NCBI GenBank assembly: GCA_023014365.1
Contig: JAEBUN010000020.1
Location: 496,001-560,000 of the forward strand
Length of the DNA stretch: 64,000 nucleotides
Source: Lepiota brunneoincarnata
Taxonomy: Eukaryota; Basidiomycota; Agaricomycetes; Agaricales; Agaricaceae
Reading direction: 5' to 3'
The position numbers were made by a program, and so were the translations under genes. The notes under the pieces were generated by a model, which was not told the origin of the DNA, searched no databases, and saw nothing but the letters and a program-made list of their open reading frames with translations. Each line of letters begins with the position of its first letter. Position 1 is the stretch's first letter. Below are positions 42,421 to 53,006 of the stretch, piece after piece.

Positions 42421-44522
42421 CGGACTGGAGTAGCACAATTGAACGAGTATATTTGTTATTTTGGAATCCACGACTAGTATGACTGATGCTATAGAGATAT
42501 TGGAGAACTCGGGAGAGAGCTGCACTATAATCCTGCTTGAGTGGGTAGGTCATAGTCGTACTGAGTGGTCGGTGTCTTTCCTAGGTGAGAGCAAGTGTCT
42601 GAAAGTCCGATATTCAAGGTTCAATTTCAAATGATGGGGTCTCTGTTCACCCGGAGTACCTACATGATGACACTTCGTCCTGGTTACATTCGACTTCAAT
42701 CATTGCACCAATGTCATATCATGTTTCAAGCCCCTGGTACCACAGAACACATTGAGAGTTTTGCTGATCCATCCGATATACACTTATTTGGGTTTGAATC
42801 AGGTGTACGCGCACTTTCGCGGTTCCTTCCTGACCAATGATTTGTCGCCATCTCTATCAATTCTGACCCGAACAAGATCATGATGCCGTGATAGCTAGCG
42901 TAGCTGTTCTCTTAAAGAACATTGTCCTGCAATGCAAGTACATTATAAGATAACGTTCTTTGACTTCTCATTTGTATCCCCCCTCCCCATTCGCACTGAA
43001 GCAGCCTGGCGCCGGATTAAGCTACTGAGATCTAGCATCATTCTACCAGCAGACGGCTTCAATCCAGCCTAGGCAAGTCTTGAACAGAGGTGAAATAATA
43101 TAGGGGACGAGTAACCCCGTACCCTGGCTGCAATGCAACCTCTGTGAGTACCCTCGTCAGCGCATACGCAGTGTTGCTGATGCGACATCAGTGGTGCTTG
43201 GATACTTCACTGTTCGATGTGTATGAATGTATTCCAACACACAGGCTATCGCAGTTATGTTGATATCTGTGACCTGGTACGCATTTCAGCATCCCAACGG
43301 GCTGAGGACTTGCAGTGGATGTCGCAGGTCAACATTGGTCACTGTATACCCTTCATCGTCATTCCATTCATACTCTGCGTCGTTGTAACAAGAACAAGAA
43401 TCCAATCACGCACTGGGTCCGGCAGCCCAGACCCCACTGAGGGCACATTGCTTACACCTGACCCTTCCTTGCAAACTCAAGCCGCCCAACTAACGTTCGC
43501 GGAATAGATCCACTTCTTCCGATTGGCCTACTCCCACACACTGGTTCCATACACACCTCAAACTCCCAATATCCCATTCACACGCCATCCCTGGTTCATA
43601 CTCCGCCCGAAATTCCATGTAACTATAAGCGGTCAGCGTCGTTTGCGAATAAATACCTGGGTTGATGCCGACCATGATAACGAAGAGGGGAATATTGAAC
43701 AAGCTCAAGGCCATCACCGGCGCAGTCAACAATCAACAATCGGTACTTGATGATTGGAAGTGAGGAACCGCACACCTTTGCAAGTTGGCGTTCACCCGCC
43801 CCCACACAATCCCACCAGCCTCGATTCCAATCAGCCCGGTGCCGTTCTGAATGTTTACCCTGGATCACACCCAAAGAATACGTTTATCAACTAACTTATC
43901 CGATACCAAATTGTGTGGGTCCTTGGATACGGACAGTGGACAGGAGACAGGCTCCGCTACTGTTACGATCACGACGGTGTGAGAAGAATTAAGGGTCGAT
44001 GATTGGGTGGATCAAAAAGTCGGATGGCATGTTATTGACTGGCATTGGGGAGGGCTGGCTCTTCGTTGAGCAGTACTCTCAGCACTCGTCTCAGAAAGCT
44101 TAGGGAACGGCACGCAAACCGCTAATGTTCCGCCCACCGTTCCATGAGAGGGCGTCGTATTTTTCCAGAATTGGGTGTCCACGAGATTAGGCAGAATGAC
44201 ATTGACTGATGAGTGATATATATAGGTATAGTAATATGATCTTTAGTAGCAAGGATGATCATGACCACCCACACCAACCCCCAGCCTCTGCACCCTTCTG
44301 GACGATAAAGTTTCCCACATAATACTTCTATCGCAACCATTGCCCGATGGTATTGTCATATTAAGCCATTGTACTTTGATGAAGAAGCCGAGAAGAACAC
44401 ACATATAAGCTCAAGTTCAGAGGAAGGAATACTCCTTCCAACATTCGCTCCACCGGTGCAATCTCGTCGTATCGAGCCATTGAAATTTAGAGCGATTAAT
44501 TCCAGGCAGTCCATTAGGCCGA
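42421..44522. other. intergenic, at most a weak TM relic
   Basis: No convincing gene. An ORF at 43217-43507 contains a hydrophobic CIPFIVIPFILCVVV followed by basic residues, reminiscent of the family TM segment, but nothing else supports it. The stretch just before 44523 could be the promoter of the next gene. Confidence 0.35.
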
Positions 44523-45878
44523 ATGGCGCCCCAGAAGAACGCTCCTGCGAATCCAATTCCGCCGCCGGAGAAGATTATCGGCAATATCGTCGGGGCTATT
44601 CAGGGTGTGATTGGCGCAATAGTCAAACCCATCACAGACTTACTTCCAACCCCTCAACCTGCAAAGTCGAGCAGTCCCGCACCCCCGCCGACCCCGACTC
44701 CTGATCCAACAACTCCGGTAATCATACCCTTCTCCATCACTGCTATCTCTACCCCTCCAAATATCCCTCATACAACGATCTTGACGGCTCCAATCGCCGC
44801 TTCGAGCACCCAGGAAGAGACTCAAGCTCCCAGTACTACACCGAGCAGCCATACATCTCCTTCTCTGGTGACGTCTGCTATTAGCAGCACCATTGGTCTG
44901 AGTACAACAGCCCCTGTCGAAGTAGGGCCTCTGAGTACAGACTTGTGAGTTGAGTTGTAATTCGAAGGCAGCGTCCCAAGTACGGCGCCTCACTCTATCT
45001 TTCCCAGAGCAACAAGCGCCACTGGAGCCCTTGCAGGTCTGACAACGACGGGTGGCCCACCCCCTACTATATCGTCGACTCCAGCGCATAGCGAAGCTTC
45101 AGAGAAGCTCAAGATTATCTTACCCGCTATCATTGTCCCGCTGGTCATAATCATCCTTCTCGTGGTATGTTTACTTCGTATACGCCTCTCTGCGAAAAGG
45201 AGGCGTCTTCAAGAACAAGCTCTGGAACCGGCGACGGTGATATCTCCATTCAGACTCTCCACGGAACGGGGTACCTTTCACACAAGCCAACGTACTGGTG
45301 CTTCAAAAGGAGTATCTATGGGACTTGCTCTGGAAACCAGTCTTACAGGTCTGCGCCCCCAGGATCATACTATGCGGCCCTGGATGCAGCGACTAGAAAC
45401 CACCCGTGATCAGCACCCCTACTCTCCGGTCGCAACGAACTTGACCTCGCCATCAGATTTTATAGGCCCAAGCACTAGCTTAGGGATCTCATCTGCAGAT
45501 GTAGACGGCACAATATCCCCTGCGTCTTCACTCTCAGCGCTTACCCCGTTACGAACGATACCGAAAGCCACTCCCCGTCCCACCACAGACTCGGATTCAG
45601 ATTCAGTGAACACCCCATCCAACCCAATTACTCGAATATTCCACTGGAGGATTAGAGGACCGACTGTGGCATCAGAACAAGCAAGGGAGACAGAGAAAAG
45701 CCCAGTGACCGAAGTGGATAGCGAAGTTATGATGCTCAGGCAGAAAGTGGAGAAGCTCGAAGGGGAACTGAGGAAAGGTCATCAACGGGACCTATCCGAA
45801 GGAGTCGACACGCTCGACTCTGAGCATCTGTCTGATAGGCCACCAGAATATGCTTCTCATGTAGAAGTTGGGGTGTAA
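44523..45878 (+). CDS. TM/PPxY family member, subfamily D, intact
   Basis: Two exons, 44523-44944 and 45008-45878, with a 63 bp phase 2 intron (GTGAGT...CCCAG) give 430 residues without any frame problem. After a short helical N-terminus (IIGNIVGAIQGVIGAIVKPI) the ectodomain is Pro/Thr/Ser-rich over about 120 residues. The TM helix is LKIILPAIIVPLVIIILLVVC with basic RLSAKRRR. The tail has TVISPFRLS, a Ser/Thr-rich middle, ITRIFHWRIRG, a coiled coil (VMMLRQKVEKLEGELRKG) and RPPEYASHVE at the very end. It is the longest and cleanest family member here and the best reference for the architecture. No cleavable signal peptide is obvious. Function unknown. Confidence 0.8.
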
Positions 45879-48800
45879 AGTATAATATAAGTAGGACATG
45901 TGGAACTGTGGTTATCCCATGATCATATTTCAAGGCTCACATTATTAAACCATTTGGATTCTATTGCATAGAGAGCATACATGGACGCGGTCTCTCATTG
46001 CTACAATATTTCATCACAGTCTCGGACAAATAAAGACGATCCGCGTCGTGGCACGCTCTCCTGCTGGGAACAAAGCTTCCCAGTACTGACTTGTAGGGAT
46101 GTCCTCTCTGCTACACGAGGGATGTCGCGGTTATCTAGGCTACTGTAGATAATTTGGTTCTTGTTTATCTCATTTCTTATCTGGCACCTCATAATTACTC
46201 TCACACTCTCGTTTATGTAGAAACTTGCCCCTTATCTCAGCCACGTTCTCTCGTTTTTACAAACTTTACCATTCCTCTTTGCTCCGATTTTCGTAGAAAC
46301 TCGGATGCGTAGGACTTGTCACATAGTTACCGAAAACAATAGTCTTTTACCCCCCGAACTCTGCAGCAGCCTTACAGACTGATCGACTCAAGATAGCATT
46401 TCCACCACAGGTCAACACCACTTTCACAGTTCCTATCTGGGCCAGGTTATGGCCCTGGGACCCCGGCGATGCGACTCCGAGACCTGAGCCCAAGCTAGTG
46501 GTTGGCTGTTGAGCGCCTCAAAGTCACACATCTTGCTTTTCAAGGCTGGCTTGAGCCCATGATACTTAGCACGGGGTGATATAGAGCAAGAAGCATCAAA
46601 GCAGACAGTGGCTGAAAGGGGGTAGTGGACCCATGCTGCCAACGCCGATGCAACGGGAGCGGCTCCAGAGAGAGAGGAGTTGACCGGAGTGCTGGAATAG
46701 AGCCCATTCAGTCGGGCGATCCGAACCTGACGAATAACCCACACGGATGCTCCCGCTCTTCTTATCAAGATAAAGCGGTGAAAGACCACGAGTTATATAT
46801 ATCATGAGCAGTGAGCGTGGATCATGAATGTAGTCGAGTAGTTGGACAACGCGTCTGACATCCAAACCTAACTATACTTTATTAGGATGCAGGTCAAGTT
46901 GCTGGTTCTGTGGCACAGCGATGAGATTTCAAAATAGCGGCACTGAGCTATGTCAGTACAACTTGAAGACCATTGATCGCTGGCATCGGGATGAGGACGC
47001 TCGCTCCACAAGGTAAAAGCACCGGCTTCCTCAGCAGATATCATATACAGCAGCCCAGCCACGCGGACGAGGTATGCTCGCCATTTTAATGAACATGTTT
47101 ATGCTGTATTAGGGTCAATGACCTCACAATTCAAGTAGGTGCCAGACTTCGGATCATACGAATATTATCAGCACATAAATACGACATAAACCAGTAGTGC
47201 CCACGCCAAGTATATCTCCAGGTGCTAATTCATATAGAACAGGTGGCCTCAATAGCCCGAGTCTTGGCCCCATCTCACCCCCAATCATCGCCCCCCTTTC
47301 TGAGTATCATCATCATTCGTAAGAGATTCGTCAGACGCGGGAGCACGGAAGTCAGGGCGCAAAGCCGGGCGTATTTCCAGTTTCACCCGATAGAGCTAGG
47401 GAACGAATAGGTTGGCTGACAAGGCGAAAGGGGGAAGTGTCCGAGACTGTCCTTCACGCGCCAAGAGGAAGTGAGAAGTATGGCTTACAACCCGGGAACG
47501 AAGCAGCCAAGAGCGAGGACGACACAGTTCAATGGATTACATACTCAAGGGTGGACTTCAATGTACAAAGACGCAGTATCTACATCAACAAACCCCTCAG
47601 GTGGAGCGGCCGGAAGCTTGAAATAGGAATCCTATTTATGATGATGAAGTGGTTGGTGGCACGCTCACGACTCACCCCGTACCGGACAGATCCGTTTAAA
47701 AAGGGACACTCTACAACTATGTAGCAAAACTCCTATGCCGTCTATGAATACCCTCGGGTCCTGGTGGTATGATGGACCTGCCCAACTTTGCGCCGGCGGC
47801 ATTCTACCGGTGACTCTACCCCTGATGTGCACACCATCATGTCTGGTGTGTGGGACAGCTAGGAAGCCGGAATACATCGGGGCAGTGTAGGCAATGGTAC
47901 GGGACAACAGATGGGCTACGTATGAGGGAACAGATTGGAGTAGCATCAGGGGCTAGTTTAGTTGAAAGGCATGGTCACTCATTCGAAATTTTTGTTTATC
48001 CAGTCTGTCGGGCGCATTGGGGTACTTGCCCCTGGAACCTGACGAATGGGGTAAAACGACCCTGAAATCTGGTCACTCAACCGCGTCTGGTATGGCCGGA
48101 ATGGGGCTGAGTATAATATATATATATGATGTGCGATATGAGCTCCATGCACAAATTGAACTAATCAACTCATCGGAGTTGGGATCATTGCTTTTGCTCC
48201 CGAATGCACGTTCCTAGAGCTATAGCGTCTGAATATCGGGTATGATGTTGCGATGAGCTAGAGAGTCAGAGTGTCGATGCCACAACCAAATGACCCCGAG
48301 GGTTTGTGGTGGTCCTTGCAGCTAGGATCACAGCAACTCTACCCTTACAACAATCCTGAAAACTCTTGAGAGGTTGGTAGTACTACACCCCGCAGCCAGT
48401 GTTGATGTCTGTTCATGATCAGGCTGTGTCGCTGCGTCATCAACGGGATACTCGGTGTCAATTTTAAAACATCCGCAGCCTAGTTAAAGGTGGTGTAGAG
48501 ATAAGGAGGAACAGCATGGCTCGGATAACACTTTGGCGTCTTAGGACCTTATACTGGCTTTCACTCTTGCCATTATTCGTCCATGTAATGTCTCTGCCAC
48601 TGCTTGATTCTTTGAAAGTTCAGTATGAGCATCATTAACCACACCGCCTCGTCAACATCAGATAACCGTGTCCTTCTGGTGGTGCAGAGAGCAGTGCATC
48701 CAATACCCGGTACGGTCCCGCCTCGATTGCCCTTCTCCCCAACAAGGCAATAGATAGTACTACATCATCAACTTATAATCTGGCGAGTACGTTCAGGTTT

Positions 48801-48957
48801 CCTTTGAGCTCCAGCTTGGACGGGTCGCCTCCAGCTCGATACTTGATTAAGGATCCCTCGTTATCTGTGAGCCTCCTCCTCCCCCACCCACAAAACACTT
48901 CATACTAACTACACTGTTAGATCCCCTCCGAATCAGAAGCGACAATAGACAGGCAAG
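45879..48957. other. 3 kb without an identifiable gene
   Basis: Many ORFs under 120 codons occur on both strands, none with recognisable domains or splice structure. No similarity to the family spacers was noticed. The region just before 48958 has CAG/GT-type borders and could contain 5' exons of the next relic. Confidence 0.4.
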
Positions 48958-49935
48958 ATGGGACTGATAATAATAGCCCTCTCAGCCGTTATCGGGGTTC
49001 TGTGTGTTCTGCTTCTCGCGGCTGGCGGAATTAGAATCCATTATCTCAGGTACAAACAGACGAACTCGTCGAGGGGAGGGGTAGCAGCCCAGCACCGCAA
49101 ACAGGAGATTAACACAATCCGTCAGAACTCTCTTCTCTACTCTTCCGCAACTCCTACTCCACATATATCCCGCATGCAAACACCCTAACTCTTCACCATA
49201 CATGTCCCGCAGTGGAAAACGTCAATTGGGTTCCCCATCTTACCAGCGCCAAGACCTTCCCACAACGCTCCCCACCCCACATACGCCATTGACACCACCG
49301 CAGAAGGCGCTCAGTTCTGTCCGGCGCATGGCCCTGCGAAGCCGAGACGAGCGGCATACGAGCGGCGGACGTTGGGATCACCACCAATCGCAAGCCAGGA
49401 GGTGACGTCAGTAGCAATTGGGAGGGCTCTCCCAGATGCGAACGTCCTCTGAGAGGCCTGGAAGCCCTCATAAACATGACGCCTGTTCGGAGACCTAGGA
49501 CGTTGATCCTATCCCCATTTTCTCTTCTCTCTTCTTCGGCCCGCTCTAGCAGGCAGGCGACATCTACAATCTTCTCTTATGTAACAGCAATGTCCTCCAT
49601 CGTTCCTTCTCTAAGCGGAGCCGAAGGGAAATGATCTTGAAGCTGGGTCAAACCCGGACCTTCCTTCAAGCTCAGGATTGGAAAACCTGTTGTCGCCACG
49701 GGTCTCTGTGAATCCACCATCCACCGGCACAGGGACCGGAGATTTGACAGAAGTAGTCAATCTTCTACGAGCAAAGCTCGAGGCTCTTGAGCAAACATTG
49801 GTTGTCACCGGCACATTTCAGGGATTCAACAACTCGCCTCGACGACCGCCATCAATCTGCCTGAGAGGCCTCTCTGGTGATGTTCCACCAGAATATACTT
49901 CGGGACCCACTTCGGTGGAGATGGTTAGCAACTGA
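48958..49935 (+). pseudogene. TM/PPxY family member, subfamily E, uncertain gene model
   Basis: A TM helix (LIIIALSAVIGVLCVLLLAAGG) followed by RIHYLRYK opens the recognisable part. Its frame closes at 49188. A Pro/Thr/Arg-rich segment follows in other frames. From 49678 to 49935 a frame carries a short Thr/Gly stretch, a coiled coil (LLRAKLEALEQTL) and VPPEYTSGPTSVE. Order and spacing match the family, but the three parts lie in different frames. They may be separate exons whose borders I cannot fix, or the gene is broken. No ectodomain exons could be assigned upstream. Confidence 0.5.
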
Positions 49936-50375
49936 TAACTTGCCAATCATGCTGTTGCTATTGGGGATTAAAGCAGCTCCCCCATGGCTTGATGAACGAT
50001 TTCCGCAATTGGACAATGATCAACAATTCCTAACGACGGGATCATCATAGCCCCGGTCATTACATCAATAGCCATGGCTGTGTAATATACCACACAGCTA
50101 CTGGACCTTCTCGCATCCCATTGTTAATCCGCTCTCTTTTCATTTCTCTTCTTCATGGGGGCGTGATGTGCACTCCTTTGCGCACGAACAATCAATGGCG
50201 TCTGTCGTTTCTCATTGGACATTTTGTAAATCTTTCGTTCTTTGCACGGACCTTTTGTACACACTTCGATGGGCTCATCACGCTCAATTCACACACTTTT
50301 GTTTTCAACGTGTAATAATATCACAATAAAATTATGAATAAATAAAGTCGGCAATAAATAGGATCTTTGTACAAT
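49936..50375. other. intergenic between convergent genes
   Basis: AT-rich with AATAAA-type signals on both strands (for example near 50337-50345). Probably holds the 3' ends of the TM/PPxY gene and of the minus-strand peroxidase homologue. Confidence 0.4.
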
Positions 50376-51308
50376 CTAACCAGCAAAAGTGTCTGTAGCG
50401 CTAGGTTTTACTTTGGCAGTTAACCGCGCAACGTCAGCCGCTCGACGTTTCGCCTCAAAGAGACCTACAGAATGCTTCGGTCTCGATCCGCCTTCAATCC
50501 ACCAATCACCCGGCAATTGCTCATGTCCAAACCACACCTTCACTGCTCCTTCAGTGATCACGTCCTTCCGTTCGTCTTTCTCTCCATCCGGCCGACAATT
50601 AGAACATCGCCGGCTCATCACTGCCCACGCAAGCCCACATTCTCCTAGTGCGATCTGCTCATGGAAGTCGTTCAGGGGCCTACTCAACTGTTTCTCCCTT
50701 GAAGCGTGGAAGTGGGCAATGTCTACCAGGGACAATCCTCGCAGCCGACATCCTCCATTGCATGCCGAGGTGAATGCGAGTAGCTTTTCCACTAGCTTTT
50801 TATCTGGAGCGTGGGATGGAACACCGTCTGGGTGAACCAGGCCTGCGTCATGGGCGATCTTCCTTGGTCCCCGCTCGGACAGTGATGCGAGGTTGAGCCG
50901 CCATCTTGGCAAAGGTAGGTGCTTCTGGATTCGTTTGGACGGGGATGTATCGCGGGTGGTGAACGTCAATGATCCAGATGTCACGAAGCCGACGATTGTC
51001 AAGAGGAGTGCAAGGAGGTATGAGAGGTTGTAAACATATCGGAGAGCATGGATGAGTTCGAAGAAGCCAATGTCCAGTCCGTCTCGGGCGCTGTGCAGCT
51101 GTGCGTTAGGATAGGGGGGAAGAGAGTGATTGAAAGGTCTACTCAACAGGTAACCATGATTTGCGAGGGTGTTCAGAGCTGGACAAGGCGAACGCCTATC
51201 CGATGGTCCTGGCGGGCTGAACGCATAGTCGTCCGGTGCTTTCTGCGGCGGTGGCGGGCAGGGGGTGGCGTCTGGTGAGTCAGTCGTCGATGCAAGTGAG
51301 CGAGACAT
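50376..51308 (-). CDS. heme-thiolate peroxidase (chloroperoxidase-like) homologue
   Basis: A single-exon gene of 310 residues, ATG at 51308. SPCPALNTLANHGYL at residues 40-54 is the Peroxidase_2 signature in which the Pro-Cys-Pro cysteine (C42) is the proximal heme ligand. The second family block appears as RGPRKIAHDAGLVHPDG, and the C-terminal half has the usual helices (LGECGLAWAVMS, VKVWFGHEQLPGDWW, SVGLFEAKRR). Chloroperoxidase and unspecific peroxygenases have an acid-base Glu before His/Gly-Asp (EHD or EGD); here the position is Ala (AHD), which may lower or change activity. A hydrophobic stretch around 93-110 (LSYLLALLLTIVGFV) may be a membrane anchor. No secretion signal is seen at the start. 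Confidence 0.8.
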   Translation of the reverse strand: MSRSLASTTDSPDATPCPPPPQKAPDDYAFSPPGPSDRRSPCPALNTLANHGYLLSRPFNHSLPPYPNAQLHSARDGLDIGFFELIHALRYVYNLSYLLALLLTIVGFVTSGSLTFTTRDTSPSKRIQKHLPLPRWRLNLASLSERGPRKIAHDAGLVHPDGVPSHAPDKKLVEKLLAFTSACNGGCRLRGLSLVDIAHFHASREKQLSRPLNDFHEQIALGECGLAWAVMSRRCSNCRPDGEKDERKDVITEGAVKVWFGHEQLPGDWWIEGGSRPKHSVGLFEAKRRAADVARLTAKVKPSATDTFAG

Positions 51309-51876
51309 TGCGGTAACTAAAGGGGAGCGCGCAGGGATGGGGGGGGTGAGTGGAATTTTAAAGAACGGGATGAAGCGAATTAATACCGGCCGGTCTACAT
51401 AAGAATGTCATGTATCCAAAGTCGGAAAATTCTTGATCTGTTCGCTGCCCATGCAAAAATAACTGGAAACATGAGATCGCGGGGCGGCCGCAAGTAAATC
51501 AGTGAGGATAGATATCAAAATGGAGAGACATGCTGATGCCATCACCATATGCATTGAAACTTTGAAAGGGATCATCGATTCATCGGTATATGTGATATCT
51601 GTGGGAGGCGGCTCAGGGGGTATCTCCGCAAAGCTTCATTTTCTTCGTGTCAGCAAGGAGATAAGCATCGCAGGGGTACCGTGTATGTTGTGTATGGTAG
51701 TCTGCGGGGCGACACATTCAAAGCAGTACAATGGCTGAGCGCTTCGGGATGTGCCGACACTCGCACACTGCCTGCACCCCCTCGGCCCCAGCGCCAAACA
51801 TGCTGCCTAACCACAGCATCGAGGCCTCATAAGAGTCCACAGGCCTCCATCCCTCTCTCTCAGTACCACCAACCTT
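51309..51876. other. intergenic between divergent genes
   Basis: Contains the promoters of the minus-strand peroxidase homologue and the plus-strand F-box-like gene. Short ORFs only; no specific motif that I can defend. Confidence 0.4.
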
Positions 51877-53006
51877 ATGAATTCCGAGTCTTACGGCCTC
51901 CCTCTCGAGCTCCTACACCAGATCCTTCTGACTGTGGTTACCGACAGTGTGCACGCCGTAGGGACTTCACGTGGTACGCCGTGGGACATTCGGGTCTTCA
52001 CGACTCTTGCCAAGGTTTCCCCACTGTTTGACGACATCATCTACGAGCTTGTTGGGAAGGTGTTTGGATTGATTGATGACGATGGCAACCACAAGTGAGT
52101 GATTCTTGATTGCCCAAACTTGACTTACTAATGACCTCTCTGCCCCCAGCATTATTATTGAGGCTGAGAAGCTCATGAATCAGTTCCGTCAACTCGGTGA
52201 ACCTGACGAGTGGCCCAGGATTGCAAATGTTTATCCCAAGCAGTACCCCTCGTACATATTCAATGCATACGCTCTGCTGAGTTGTGCAATTTGCCTCCGG
52301 CAAGCGGCCACCGACTCGTCTGTGTTCGCGTTTCTGGCAACACAAGATGGCGCTCGGACGGCCTTGAAGCAGGCAGCGATTGTTCGTTCGCGGATAGCAA
52401 CGCCGGAGATCGCTTCTGCACTCAATATGCGCATCACTCAGGAGTTGGAGCTCTTAACGGGAGGTGTGTAATATCTATGGTCTGTTCATTCCGTGATGTT
52501 GAAGGAAAGCGCAGGCATTACCCTGGTTCGATGTTGTATGCAAATGAACACTCTAGTTGACCGACTTTCCGCCTTTGCAACTTCAGCTGAAACAGTAACC
52601 AAAGAAGAAGAGGTATATCCGCACACTATCCTCATGCAGGGGTCCGACTGACTTTGTCGTTCAGGTTATACACACACAACTAAGCCAGCTCTTGCTTACA
52701 TTCGAAAACGCTGCTGCAAAATACGACCACGAGTTAACGTTTGTCGAACCTCCCCAACCTAGAGCTGCACAGGTCTGTTCTGTCAGAGTAACCCCCGCCT
52801 ATCTGGGTATGACTAACCACTTTCCACAGCTACCCGACGTAACACCGACTATACGTAGGATGTTTTGTACGTTTAACAGCCGCAAACTGGCGCTGCTCGA
52901 GGCACGCATTCAGAGTTTGGTCTCCCATTGGACAAGCGATTGTCCATTTCTGAGTAAAGATAAAGCTGATATTAGATCCCTACTATACATCTCGTCCAAC
53001 ACTTGA
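51877..53006 (+). CDS. uncharacterised protein, possible F-box at N-terminus
   Basis: Five exons: 51877-52094, 52150-52463, 52515-52612, 52665-52772 and 52830-53006. The four introns of 51-57 bp all have GT...AG borders. The joined frame is 304 residues with no break. The N-terminus GLPLELLHQILLTVVTD followed by FTTLAKVSPLFDDII has the pattern of an F-box (leucine-rich helix, then a conserved Val-Ser/Cys-pair region). The rest is mostly helical (EAEKLMNQFRQLGE; FNAYALLSCAICLRQAA; LLLTFENAAAKYDHEL) with no known repeat. An SCF adaptor role is possible but unproven. Confidence 0.75.

Noticed and set aside
43217..43507. A further TM/PPxY gene
   Set aside because: Only a hydrophobic stretch with basic flank is present; no coiled coil, PPxY or splice structure, so it is left as intergenic.
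49611..49814. A minus-strand ORF opposite the PPEY-containing frame
   Set aside because: It is an antisense shadow; the plus-strand frame has the family coiled coil and PPEYTS motif.
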